Part shown: one piece after another, positions 28,366 to 38,911 of the stretch
Numbering within the stretch: the first letter of the stretch is position 1
Layout of the letters: the number at the start of each line of letters is the position of its first letter
Origin: Mesostigma viride
Taxonomy: Eukaryota; Streptophyta; Mesostigmatophyceae; Mesostigmatales; Mesostigmataceae
Direction: 5' to 3'
Length of the DNA: 64,000 nucleotides
Assembly: GCA_009746045.1 (NCBI GenBank)
Contig: RPFO01000078.1
Location: 1,836,222-1,900,221 of the forward strand
The notes under the pieces: generated by a model
Databases searched by the model: none
Seen by the model: the letters and a program-made list of their open reading frames with translations, nothing else
What the model was told of the DNA's origin: nothing
Program-made: the position numbers and the translations under genes

Positions 28366-30599
28366 TCACAGGACACTGTCGAGTGCTACGGCAATGTGAC
28401 CAAGGCTCAGAGCCTACAAAATCTGCATCCGCATGTGGCCTCTCGCCGTGTTGGACTGACGGATGTGCCCAGCCCGACTGTGTTAGGTATATTGCCTGCA
28501 TGCAAGACAAAAATACATCATCCGGCAAAGCACGCATCGGTACACACAAAAATTTGTTAGTGAGATGAAGCCACGCGCTGGACGCGCCAACAACTGTCAA
28601 CTTTGCATGACTTCAGTTCACTTGTATGTAAGGATGCGGGGGAGATCGCAGCAGTTGCGTGGCTATCTATGAGTACCGGCCTAGTTTTAGGACAAAGAAG
28701 GTGAGATACTGGGCCAAGAGAGAGACAGGGGTGCTCGAGAAAAAAATTGGCCATGGATGTTCACCTAAATTGTATCTACATGCCTCACAAGTTGTAGGGA
28801 ACTGCACACCCAGGAATCCTGGAGTCGCAAAGGTTCCCTAACATGCCAAGAGGCCTCACAATCTACTTCATTGCAATCTCTGTATGGTTAATACGGCAAT
28901 AAGAAAGAAACGCCTGATTAGTGCCAAGAAAAAGCAAGGCCAATCAACCAACAATATGCCCCGTTACAGGTAGGATGAACTCTAACGAGGCTGAAGGCTC
29001 TACGTCTGCAATTGACACTAGCAGGAGTCGTTCAGGGTGGGGTGTGGGGGGGAGGGAATGACAAAAAGCTGTGATCTGAGCAAAAAGGATAAATATGCAA
29101 AGATGCTACCCATGCAAGGAAGCGAGACATAGTCCAGCAATGCCAGGAATGTCAGCCGAGGCTACTGGATTGCAAAGAAGGTTCTACCGACAGCGAAGGA
29201 ATTGGTACGAATAATGCCAACTATTTGTAGCTGAGAGCATCACCAGCGGGCTACAAAAAAATCATGCACGGAAGCTGGAAGAACAAGGCCAATGGTGGCT
29301 GACGCGCACAGCACGTTGATAATTTGAGGAATGAGCACTACATAAAGAATGATCACCGTTGCTCACCATCAAGAATTCGCCGCGCTGGACAGGCGACCAA
29401 GAGCTTGTCGCTGCCACATGCGATGGGGCCGCGTGCAAGCCCAACGGTATTAGGCATCACAAGTACACGCGCAAAATTGACACCACAATGGCAACACAGA
29501 TGCACACATACGAATGTATAACGACCGAAAGCATAAACAGAGAATCAGTTGGTTAAGACAAGGAAAGTGGCGCAAGAGCAGCCCATGTCATGCAACTCTC
29601 AATCTGAACAAGGTTATGCCCTTCATGAAAACTAAATCAGATGTCGTTTGCATAGTCTATTGACCTTGTACGAATGAGATAGTGAAACTGCTGCAGCATT
29701 CATGGCAAGCACGGCTAACTTGGCATGAAACCGAGCGGCCCACAGCAGCCTTGGCCCTAGGGCGATACGTGAGAATGCCACGTGCGTACGGCATGCATGT
29801 TAAAGTCGATGCAAACTTATTAGTATTTCAGGCGAGGAATTCCTTGCTCACCTCAACTGGTAAAGAGTGGGCAGCTTCTGGATGTCCGAATGTGCTGTGC
29901 GTACCACTGAGCGAACAGATCGATTAAAGCTTTATTCTAGACCATGCCTATGTTTCTCCCCCGATGGCTGCTTGTAGCCTTGTCCGAGCTCGCTCCTGAA
30001 TTCATTTGAGACGACGCCCTAATGGCTACATAAATCACGACGGTCATCAGTGAGCCTATGCTCCTATTCCAACCACCACGTGCGTTCATACAGAAGCGAC
30101 ATTGCTGGAAATCAAAAGGCACATAATCCCGCCTTGGCTGCGAGCCGATCGCAGCTCCCTTCCACCTTTCCCACCTGTGCAGCGTGGATAGATGTGCAAC
30201 TCTAAGGTCTTTTTTTTTTCGCGTCGTCTTAACTTCAACTTCAACCGTAACACCCGCGCAACCACTGGAATTAGGGCTCGCAATTCGCCAAGTCCCATCA
30301 ACGTCGCAAAGTCTGGTGTCGTCGCTCTTCCTGTCATCAATCATTAGTGCCAAATACTATCGTCATTACTGTCGTCATTAGAGGCCCTTTAGGCCTTTAC
30401 TATCGTCAGTCACTCGCTTTGTGACGATAATAACGTACGGTAGATGGCATCAGTCGTACTTCCCGCCCCCCCCCCTGCCCACGTCCCCTTCCGATTTCTC
30501 CGCTACTACATCTCGCCCCAAGTAGAAGTTTGCATTTTGCCATACATTAGGAATAACTGACTGACGAAACTAGTAAAAAGACGACTGACATGACTCTCT

Positions 30600-32270
30600 A
30601 GTATCGCTTGGTTGGGACCGCTGGCCTGGAATCGTAACTGTTAGCCGTACCGTTCAGACTACAGTCCACAGCAGCCCCTAGCTTGGGAGTCTGGAATGAA
30701 TGGACAAAAATCTTTCGCAACATGCGCAAGTCTGGAATCAACCCGTCAGGATCCTTGCGCAAAATTCAAATATTACGCCGAAACCGATGGCAAACGACTA
30801 GGTGCACGCAATGGCTAAGGCAGTGAGGGGCTGAGGGTACGCTCGAGCGAAGGGGCCACCTAGTTTTATGTAACCACAGAGTGTGCAATAACAAACGGGG
30901 CTGCAGGTCCACGAAACGACGTGATTTCTCTAGCAATTGCGGCGTAGCAGTTTGGATCATGATGTAGGTGCACTTAGGATGTATGTCGAGTTTAATTAAG
31001 CATGGAGGTAGCAATGAGGGACTGAGACACATCATATCCAGTTCTGAATCAAGCCGTTCTTTACGCTGAAACACAGCGCAAGCAAGATCTCCGGAACCTG
31101 CCGCCAAGCTCCTTAGCCGCTAAGGTTAGCAAAATTCTGCCAGCTTCTTTTACAGCGGTTAGCATGCCGTGCTCATGTGTATGAGGCCATTTCATGGCGG
31201 CCGGGTAAAGCTGGCCATGTCTTTGAGAGCTTTGAATATGTATTCTCTGAAGGCTTTCAATACCATGGTGCTTTCTGCGCTCGGCATCTTATGTGTGCCT
31301 TCGAATTGCCGTTTTCCTCTTCAATTGCGCGTGTACCTGCGGGTGACTGATACCGTTGGGCTGGCCTCACCTGCGGCCTACCCGCGAATGGCAGGCTAGC
31401 TCCTGGTCGAGACTTGTGGTGAGTAGTGGGTACCATCGCATACCTGGAGTCTGTACTTTGTTATCGACGTGCTGTATGTGGCATTGCTAGAATGCATCCA
31501 GTTCTTCCTGTTTCTAACTCCAATTACTTGGCATTTTTGCAATCATGCTCCGCCTACATTTAAACACACATGCGTTGCATTTTTTCATAAGGCTTCTTTG
31601 TTGTTGAAAGCCGTAAACTGTCTTTCTGCTATTTACATCCCGTCTGCCGCGACTTTCTCCGGTTTTCCCCCATTGACCCCATCTCTGCTGCACTTTCCAT
31701 CAGCTCCTTTTTGTTGACAATCAGCGCTTTTAACCTTGTTAGCAAATTGTAAAAATGACACTGTCTAATATATATGAGAAAAATCCTTGTGCCTATTTTT
31801 ATTAGGAGTTCAGTCATTGGGCTCTAGGAGACATGTGTGATCAACTTTGAGGCTCGTCCTTTGGGATAAAACCTCCAAAGAGTCACACCACTGGACGAGT
31901 TATCTTGAACCAGAACTTTTTGTTGGAACACTGACTGAGAGCAGCACGCTTAAGGTTTTGTAAGAAAATCATTTTTTCTCTGAAACGCCATAGCTCCTTT
32001 CTAATCATTGTGATTGTGTTGCGTATTCCTTGTCAGTCAGTTAGTTATGTATTCCTTATCATGGGACAGGCGGAGGGGGGCTAATAATTCCTCATGGGGG
32101 CAGCAAGGGAGTTTGTAGCACACGCAGTTATGAGCTTTGCTTCTTTCAACATGTTGCTCATAATATCCAATTTCGTGGTTTCTTGGTCTTTGGTATCTTC
32201 ATAATAGTAGTGCTAGGGTCTCACTTGGTCACCCTTACAATGTTAGTGCCCTTCAGCAATCTCATTTTTA
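30600..32270. repeat. Region shared by T1 and T2 (T1 copy)
   Basis: Diverged but clear similarity to 55860-57230, for example GGGTAAAGCTGGCCAT, CAATACCATGG..CTTTCTGCGCTC, CGTGGTTTCTTGGTCTT and GGTGCTAGG..TCACTTGG, in the same order and spacing. No frame is convincingly conserved; it may include a promoter and introns of a shared gene. It shows that T1 and T2 are related. Confidence 0.7.
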
Positions 32271-32303
32271 GTCAAATTAGGCTTCAATGGTCATCGATTT
32301 GAA

Positions 32304-33879
32304 ATGGGAAGCGTAGTGAAGGCCGGTTCACGCCGAGAGAAACGCAGCGCTGCCGATCCAAGAGTGCAGCCGTGCACGAAGCTCGCAAAGCGGCCTGCAG
32401 CAGCACCACCACCGCCGGCAGCGCCGACAATCCTGCCCCCGACAGCACTCCCTTCAACAACCGCCACAGCATCGGTGCCATCATCCATGTTGCCTGCGCA
32501 AAGAGCAGATGAAGACATGGCCTCGGTAGAGGCGGCGCTGGCCGCGCTCCTTGCCAAGAAGGAGGCAATGATTGCAGCCAGAAAGGCGGCCGATGTCTCC
32601 CATGCAACCCCTGAAGTAAGTCTCAGGAGTGGGTGGGGTTGTAAACCTGGACATGGTTATGAGTGGTGTGATTTGGGGGGTTGCAAACAGGGGTAGTTCA
32701 TGAGTGGGCAGAGTGGGGGCTGTGGGAAATTGGGGTTATTTATGAGTGGAGGGGCTGTAAACTGGGTTGTTTTTTAGTGGGCTGAGCGGGGGCTGTTGGG
32801 GGGTTGTAGCCGCGTTATTTATGTGGGCTGGGCGGGGGCTGTCGGAAACTGGGATTATTTATGAGTGGGCAGTGTGTGAAACTGTTTTTTTTTTTTTTTT
32901 AACAACTGGTTGAGGAGGTTGTAAACACTTGGGATTATTTATGGGGGGGGGGGGGGGACTGTAAACTCGGTGGCATTTGAGGTGGCTGAGTGGCGCACTC
33001 GTTTTTCATAGCCCCCGGGGGCTGTGGAGAACTGGGGTTAACATGAGGGGGAGGTTGTAAACTGCATGGGTGGTTTATGAGTGGGCTGAGTGGGGGGCTG
33101 TAGGAACCTGGGGTTATTTATGAGAGGGGGGGTCTAAACTGGTGTGGTTTATGTCAGAGTGGGCTGAGTGGGGCTGTGGGAAACTGGGATAATGTGTGGG
33201 TGGGGGGTTGTATTTAACTGGATTGTTTATGAGTGGGCTGAGCAGGGGCTGTCATAAACTGGGATTATTTATGAGCAGGCAGTGTGTGAAAAGTGGGATT
33301 TTTTTGTTTTTGATTACTGATTGAGGGGGTTGAAAACCATTGGGATTATTTATGAGGGGTGGCGGGTTGGAAACTGGGTGGTTTATGGGTGGCTGAGTGG
33401 TGACTGTGGGAAACTGGGGTTATTAATGAGAGGGGGGTCTAAACTAGGGTGGTTTATGTCAGAGTGGGCTGAGTGGGGGCTGTGGGAAACTGGGATAATG
33501 TATGAGTGGGGGGGGTCTAAACTGGGTTGTTCATGAGTGGGCTGAGCGGGGGCTGTCAGAACCTGGGATTATTTATGAGTGGGCAGTGTGTGAAACTGGG
33601 ATATTATTATTATTATTATTTTTAAATGATTGCAATTTTACAGCCCCCTCATGAGGGGGTTGTAAACACTGGGATTATGAGTTTGCGGGCGGGGGAGGCC
33701 GCCTTGCTGTTCTTGAAACCCATTCAAGGATGTTCTAGGCAACACGTTGATTTTGATGTGCAACATTTCTATTGATCGAGGCTGTGAAAGGCTATGACAC
33801 ATCTTGAGTGTTTAAACTTGCCTTTTTTTTCTGCTCACAGGGAGACAAGGTGCCGGCCTCCTCGTCGTCGTCCACTTGA
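32304..33879 (+). CDS. Spliced hypothetical gene in T1 (two exons)
   Basis: Exon 32304-32615 (104 codons) ends at a consensus donor, CTGAA|GTAAGT; exon 33841-33879 follows a good acceptor, CCTTTTTTTTCTGCTCACAG|GGAG, in phase 0, adding 12 residues and a stop. Product about 116 residues: basic N-terminus (AGSRREKRSAADP), a P/A/T-rich middle, then an Ala/Glu/Lys helix (MASVEAALAALLAKKEAMIAARKAAD) and a Ser-rich tail. TGTAATAAA at 34186-34194 is a suitable poly(A) signal. It may be only the 3' end of a longer gene. Function unknown; a short coiled-coil protein is the most I can say. Confidence 0.5.
32616..33840 (+). repeat. Minisatellite-filled intron
   Basis: Imperfect tandem copies of a G-rich unit of about 45-60 bp with core GTGGGCTGAGTGGGGGCTGT and GGAAACTGGG.TTATTTATGA fill most of the intron (about 32620-33700), with poly-T, poly-G and ATT runs inside. 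GT...AG borders are intact. Confidence 0.7.
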
Positions 33880-34185
33880 CATCGTCATCTAGGCACTACG
33901 GCTGCGCATGTTTGTTTTTGTTTTCTTGATCTATACCGAGCGCTTTCTTGTTCATGAATTGGTTACTAGGGTGCGGTGGCAGATGAGACAATTGACACCA
34001 ACCATCCGTTCATGTTTCTTGCGCATGTGCGTTTTTTAATGCATTCCAGGAACATTCCGAGATTTCTGTCACGCAACGACAAGCGCCAAGCCGGCGTTTG
34101 CAAATTGTCACTGATCGATAATCACTGTTGAAGAATGAAGAATCAAGAATGAAGAATGAAGATCTGTTACATTTATCTTTATATT

Positions 34186-34194
34186 TGTAATAAA
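34186..34194 (+). promoter_or_regulatory. TGTAATAAA, putative poly(A) signal (T1)
   Basis: About 310 bases behind the stop of the spliced gene. TGTAA is the usual chlorophyte poly(A) signal; T2 has the same string at 57479-57487. Confidence 0.5.
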
Positions 34195-34239
34195 GAAATC
34201 GCGAGGCGTGCTTTTCATCCGTTTTGCTTTGGAATGTGT

Positions 34240-34760
34240 TCTGATATATCTGTGTGACATGTCACGATATATCTGTGTGATATGTCATGATCGCCCGTGG
34301 TTTTATGTCACTGTTTTCTCCCTAGATTTATCAGTGACAATGTCACGGATTTTGTCACCCTTTTTTCCTGATATATCAGTGACAATGTCACGGATTTTGT
34401 CACCCTTTTTTCCTGATATATCAGTGATAATGTCACGGATTTGTCACCCTTTTTTTCGTGATATATCAGTGATAATGTCACGGATTTGTCACCCTTTTTT
34501 TCGTGATATATCAGTGATAATGTCACGGATTTTGTCAGTGCGTTTTGTCAAGTCGTGATATTGATATTTTGTGATAATTTCCTTGTTTTTGTCACAAAGA
34601 TAATCACAGAATATGCTGGTTTTATCACATGATTTGTCACGAAATGTCACAGAATATCACAGTTTTGTCACAAAAAATCACAAAGTGTCACATTTTGTCA
34701 CATCCACATCACAAAATGTCACGTGATATGTCACAAAATATCACAAAATGTCACACCCCC
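34240..34760. repeat. T1 right subterminal repeat array
   Basis: A regular part with a roughly 62-bp unit (GATATATCAGTGA.AATGTCACGGATTTTGTCACCCTTTTTT, about four copies at 34320-34530), followed by dense TCACAAAATGTCAC motifs. It mirrors 26246-26510. Confidence 0.8.
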
Positions 34761-34770
34761 CTTCCTAGTG

Positions 34771-36345
34771 TACTCTACCAAGGACGCCAAGCATGCCGGT
34801 GGGCTACAATGGGTCGCCGATTGAGGGATCCAAGGTGGGAATGCCGGTGCAAGCGCAGGTGGAGCTGAAGGACAGGTATACTGCTGACGGTGGGCTTGTT
34901 GACATCAACCAAGCCTATTGGAAATATAAGACTTAATCGGCTGCACCAGCAGTATATCGTCACGCATAACCAGCTGCCGAAGTCCTTTGAGATGGACAAC
35001 ATCCCAATGTTTTTCTCGGGCAACACGCAAAAGCTGGTGCAGCGGTGGGTCACAGGCTACCATGAGGTGGCGCTGAAGACGGGAAGATCCGATGTTTGGT
35101 ACAGGCGCGACCAACAAGGCTTGCCGGACTACCAACACGTGGTATTTGACGTCGACCCTGCCGAGGAGCTGTGGGAACTGCTGCGCGCCAAGTACGCCCA
35201 CTCCTCCACCAAGGCGGAGGCGGAGTGGCATGATTTCAAGGTGGGGGACAAGGAGTCGCCTGACGCCACGATGGACCGCCTGGAGGTCTTGCGGGATGAG
35301 GTCCCGGCATGGACGGAGGCGGAGGCGTGTGAGAAGTGGCTCAAGGCGTTGGGTCCAAAAGCTGCCATGATCCCACAACCTAGATTTGGTTGTCATTGGG
35401 ACCTGGCCCAGCTGTGCACGGAAGTGCATGCGTTCAACCGGCGACTGTCAGGCACGGGGTCTCCCGGACCTAGTGGAGCTGGTACGCCAAGAAGTCGCCC
35501 AAGCGCAAGGGTAACAGGGTGGGTGGCGCGCAATCAGGCGGTGGAGGGTCCAGCGGTGGAAGGGGTGGACCAAGCAGCCGGCAGTTTGGGTCGCAGGCGG
35601 ACAAGCCATGCAGCCAGCGCGGGGGGCGACAACACGGCCTCCAGCAGCACTGGCCAGGCGACGGCTGACCCGCACAAGGCATGTTGGATCTGCGGGAAGC
35701 CAGATCACGTGATCGAAGCGGGCCTGCCCAGCCCAGTGCAAGAAGGAGCACGCGGCTGGAACGCCCGCCCATGCTCCGGCAGGGTGCAAGTACCCAGTGG
35801 TCACCAAGACCGTGCAAGCACATGCAGCGGCCATGGTGGCGGCCCGCGACAGCACGCCAACAGAGCAGGCAGCTGAGGTATCGGCAGCGCCGGCGTCACC
35901 CAGCCAACCGAGTCCGGGCAGGCGGCGGGGATGGAAGCGTATGACGCGTATACGCTGGTGGAGCAACCCGACTTGTTCTGGGCTCCTATCCATGCCGTCG
36001 AGGTCAGTCCAGGCAGCTACCCGAGGCAAGCAGGCACGGGCATTGCCGTCGTTCCTACCAACCACGGGAAATGGTGAGGGGGGGCCACCCCAGCTTCCTG
36101 CATCGTTCCCGGCAGGTTTAACCGGCGGTGAGTCATCGCTGCTGGAGCACCCGAACCCCGCCGACGCCGAGCAGCGGCGCAAGCTGCCACCATTCTTGCC
36201 AGTGGATGGAGTGATTGATGCTCCCTTGTTTTCTGCCAGGCAAGTGATTGATGGCTGCGGGCAGCGGGGCACCACGTTGGTGCACCAAGCAGCTGCGGCA
36301 CTGCAGCGGTGCGCCGACAGCCTAGACGCACGCACATTGCCGGTG
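34771..36345 (+). pseudogene. H Gag, central and C-terminal part with CCHC knuckle
   Basis: Resumes in frame with 26230 once T1 and one TA are disregarded. A capsid-like helical domain follows (HQQYIVTHNQLPKSFEM, MFFSGNTQKLVQRWV, AEELWELLRAKYAH, CEKWLKALG), entered by a shift at about 34935. A basic Gly-rich linker then leads to the knuckle at 35682 (CWICGKPDHVI followed by RAC in a shifted frame, a CX2CX4HX4C pattern). The tail runs in several frames to the T2 insertion. At least four frame breaks. Confidence 0.65.
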
Positions 36346-36360
36346 CACTAGCAAGTCGGA

Positions 36361-36529
36361 TACTGAGAAAAATCTCAGATCCTGAGTTTTTTCTGAGATT
36401 TTTCTCAGGATTCCTGAGATTTTTCTCAGGATTCCTGAGATTTCCTGATTTTTTTCTGAAGAAATCCTGAGAATCCTGAGAAAATTTGAGATTTTTCTCA
36501 GGATTCCTGAGATTATATCAGGACTTTCT
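36361..36529. repeat. T2 left subterminal array (first part)
   Basis: Repeated CTGAGATTTTTCTCAGGATTC motifs in both orientations. The array is interrupted by L3 after TTTCT (36525-36529) and resumes at 54026-54260. Confidence 0.75.
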
Positions 36530-37210
36530 TGTTACGTCCCGGCCCTTTTGGACGGACGTAACAATGGAATAAATTATGTAGTTTGACTTGTTGTCATAGT
36601 CCGTAGGACTTTGGGACTCATTTCGGGACTTGATTTGGGAATTGTCCCTTGGTCAGGACTTTTGTATGGAACTATGACAGTTTGTGTGATTCGGACCAGT
36701 TATTTTGGGCCTAGGTTGTTGTATGCGTGTATCTTCTAGGGGCCGGTGCAGTCGCGCCGCGCTGCATACTTTATAGCTAGTTGAGATATTGTACTCATGC
36801 GTGGATTCTGTAGGCCAGGGTCGATGTCGACCCGAGGATCCTGTGTGGACTGCATGCTTTGGAAGGTCGGCGCCATGTCGGCGCCCCTTGCCAGTGTAGT
36901 GACAGACCTAGGTGAAATTGGTCCGAGGACGAGAGTCTCGTCCTCTTGGTTTGATGAATGTAAAGTGCGATGACGCCTTCATATTAAACCTGGGGCAACT
37001 ATCCATTTGTAATATTTGGTATTGCTAGCCATTATAAGTGTGTATTAATTAGCTTGGCATCAAGTCGCGGTGCCAGATATCTCACGACCCCAGTCGTGAA
37101 GCGCAATCTGCATTAGGCCATCATCGGAATTAGGCAATCTTCCTAATTCCGGCATGGTAGATCTTTCGCTACGTAGCTCAGGCTAGGAGTGTCTGGGCCG
37201 GGACGTAACA
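36530..37210 (+). repeat. L3 5' LTR (681 bp)
   Basis: Starts TGTTACGTCCCGGCCC and ends GGGCCGGGACGTAACA, a 16-bp inverted terminal repeat with TG...CA ends. Compared with the other copies it has a variant segment (CATCATCGGAATTAGGCAAT) near the 3' end. Confidence 0.93.
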
Positions 37211-37211
37211 C

Positions 37212-37222
37212 TGGTTATCGGA
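37212..37222 (+). other. L3 primer-binding site
   Basis: TGGTTATCGGA one base after the LTR; the sister copy has TGGTATCGGAG. Both resemble the complement of the 3' end of initiator tRNA-Met (TGGTATCAGAG in plant elements). Confidence 0.6.
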
Positions 37223-38318
37223 GGTAAAATGTGCTGGAGAGGTTAGCTAACTCTCGCGGAGAGAGCTAGTGTAGCCAGTTAGGATAGCAAGGCGGTGCTT
37301 AGTGTAGATAGAGGTTCCGGTATTCAACGATTGCTGACTGGTCGGCGGCCAGCCCGTAAAGGGATTCAACGACGACCTAGGCAGCAAGCGGCCAGTCCGG
37401 GATACTCGGCGGGGCTAGCCATAGCCCTGTGGTGAGGTGCCATAGACAGTAGCGGCCATTACCCCTGTTTTCAACGACTCCTAGTGGCGGTAGAGCTCCG
37501 GCTCTCAACGACACCCGGCGGCGGCCAGCTCAGGGGTTCTCAACGACATTGACTATGGTACGTCCCCTAGTTTAGAGTTCTTTTCTTAGACGCTTGCCTT
37601 CTCTCCGGGACTGCACGCGTAGGGGGTTTATGTTAAATGTTGTGCTCTCTATAGGTTGTAAATGTCGTTGGTGCCAATGGACGTCGCGGAGACGGACATC
37701 GTTGTTTGACCTGCAAGGGGTCGTGGGGGTGGATACCGTCTGGCCGTTGCCGACTATGTTGACGGTGTTTCCTCCGTGTGCTTATCGTATCGCCCGTGTT
37801 TGCGTAGAGCTCGGGCGTGTGCTGTGATAGATTCCGTCTTCTTCCTCGTTGCGTTATGTGGTAACTGCACTGCACTTAGAGGTATTCCTGGGATTCCCCT
37901 TTTCCTTCTCGCAAGCTTCTGCTAGCCTATAATGCATTACGTCCCTACAGGGCATGTGAGGAATACATTAAGGATAAGGGCTCTGTTGCCAGGTGGAAGG
38001 GATTTGATAATCTAGGAGATGCAGATAAGTCTAGTAAGGAACACATGCCATTGCCTGAGGGTATGCACACCACTCGTGAATGCTCTAAGCCACCCACGCA
38101 CAGCAAGGGAGACAGCAGTCAGGAGGTGGGGACAGCAGTTACAGTTACCTTCTCCCAGCTGACCATTGGCTCTAGCAGACAATAGAGGGGATTATTACTA
38201 GGGAATAGTACTAGGTCCTACATATGTAAGATCTATAGCACGTGGTTGCCCTCTCTCCCTCTCTCTCTTTCTTTCTGGGGAGGTGTTGCCTGCAGTGTAA
38301 GGTACCGGTACGAGCACC
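37223..38318 (+). other. L3 leader
   Basis: Matches 13390-14577 of the sister copy. No credible ORF; the open frame at 37594-37827 is not conserved in the sister. Confidence 0.6.
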
Positions 38319-38748
38319 ATGCCAACACGGAACCGAACAAGGAACGCCAGAGAGACAGATGACGGGAACAGAGCAAGAGAAACAGAGAAAATAGAGATAG
38401 AACAGGTAGACAACCACGAGCAAGGTGTAGAGGTGCTAGAGGTACCACCGCACGTCCAAGTAGGGACAGGTACAGGTGAGGTCATGGAGAGACCTGCGGA
38501 AGGCTCCCCACGATCCAGAGGCCAGGGCCGCAGAGATTCATCAGATGATGACAGTCCAGACTCCAGGTTGGAACAAGGGGGGGACGAGCGCAGCCAGGAG
38601 ATGCTCCAGCAGGGTTTCCAGCAGCAGCAACGGCAGCAGCAGCAGCAGCAGGGTTTCCAGCAGCAACAACGGCAGCAGCAGCAGCAACGGCAGCAGCAGC
38701 AGCAGGGTTTCCAGCAGCAACAACGGCAGCAGCAGCAGCAGCAGCAGT

Positions 38749-38784
<36 letters not shown>

Positions 38785-38833
38785 CAGGGTTTCCGGCAGC
38801 AGCAGCAGCAGCAGCAGCAGCATCAGGGTTTCC

Positions 38834-38911
<78 letters not shown>

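Larger units (their letters stand above)
26231..34770. mobile_element. T1: CACTA-like DNA transposon (8540 bp)
   Basis: Ends are CACTAGGAAGGGG... and the matching inverted ...CCCCTTCCTAGTG, continuing imperfectly into TGTGACATTTTGTGAT. TA is present on both sides (26229-26230 and 34771-34772), and removing the element plus one TA restores the Gag frame of H, so the TSD is 2 bp. Long subterminal arrays of TCACAAAATGTCAC-type motifs lie at both ends. CACTA starts fit the CMC (CACTA/Mirage/Chapaev) superfamily. No transposase was recognised; one spliced gene and fragments are described separately. Confidence 0.85.

Noticed and set aside
26231-36345. CRISPR-like arrays (regular short repeats in the T1 ends)
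   Set aside because: Motifs occur in both orientations with irregular spacing and no unique spacers, and the setting is a eukaryotic DNA transposon.
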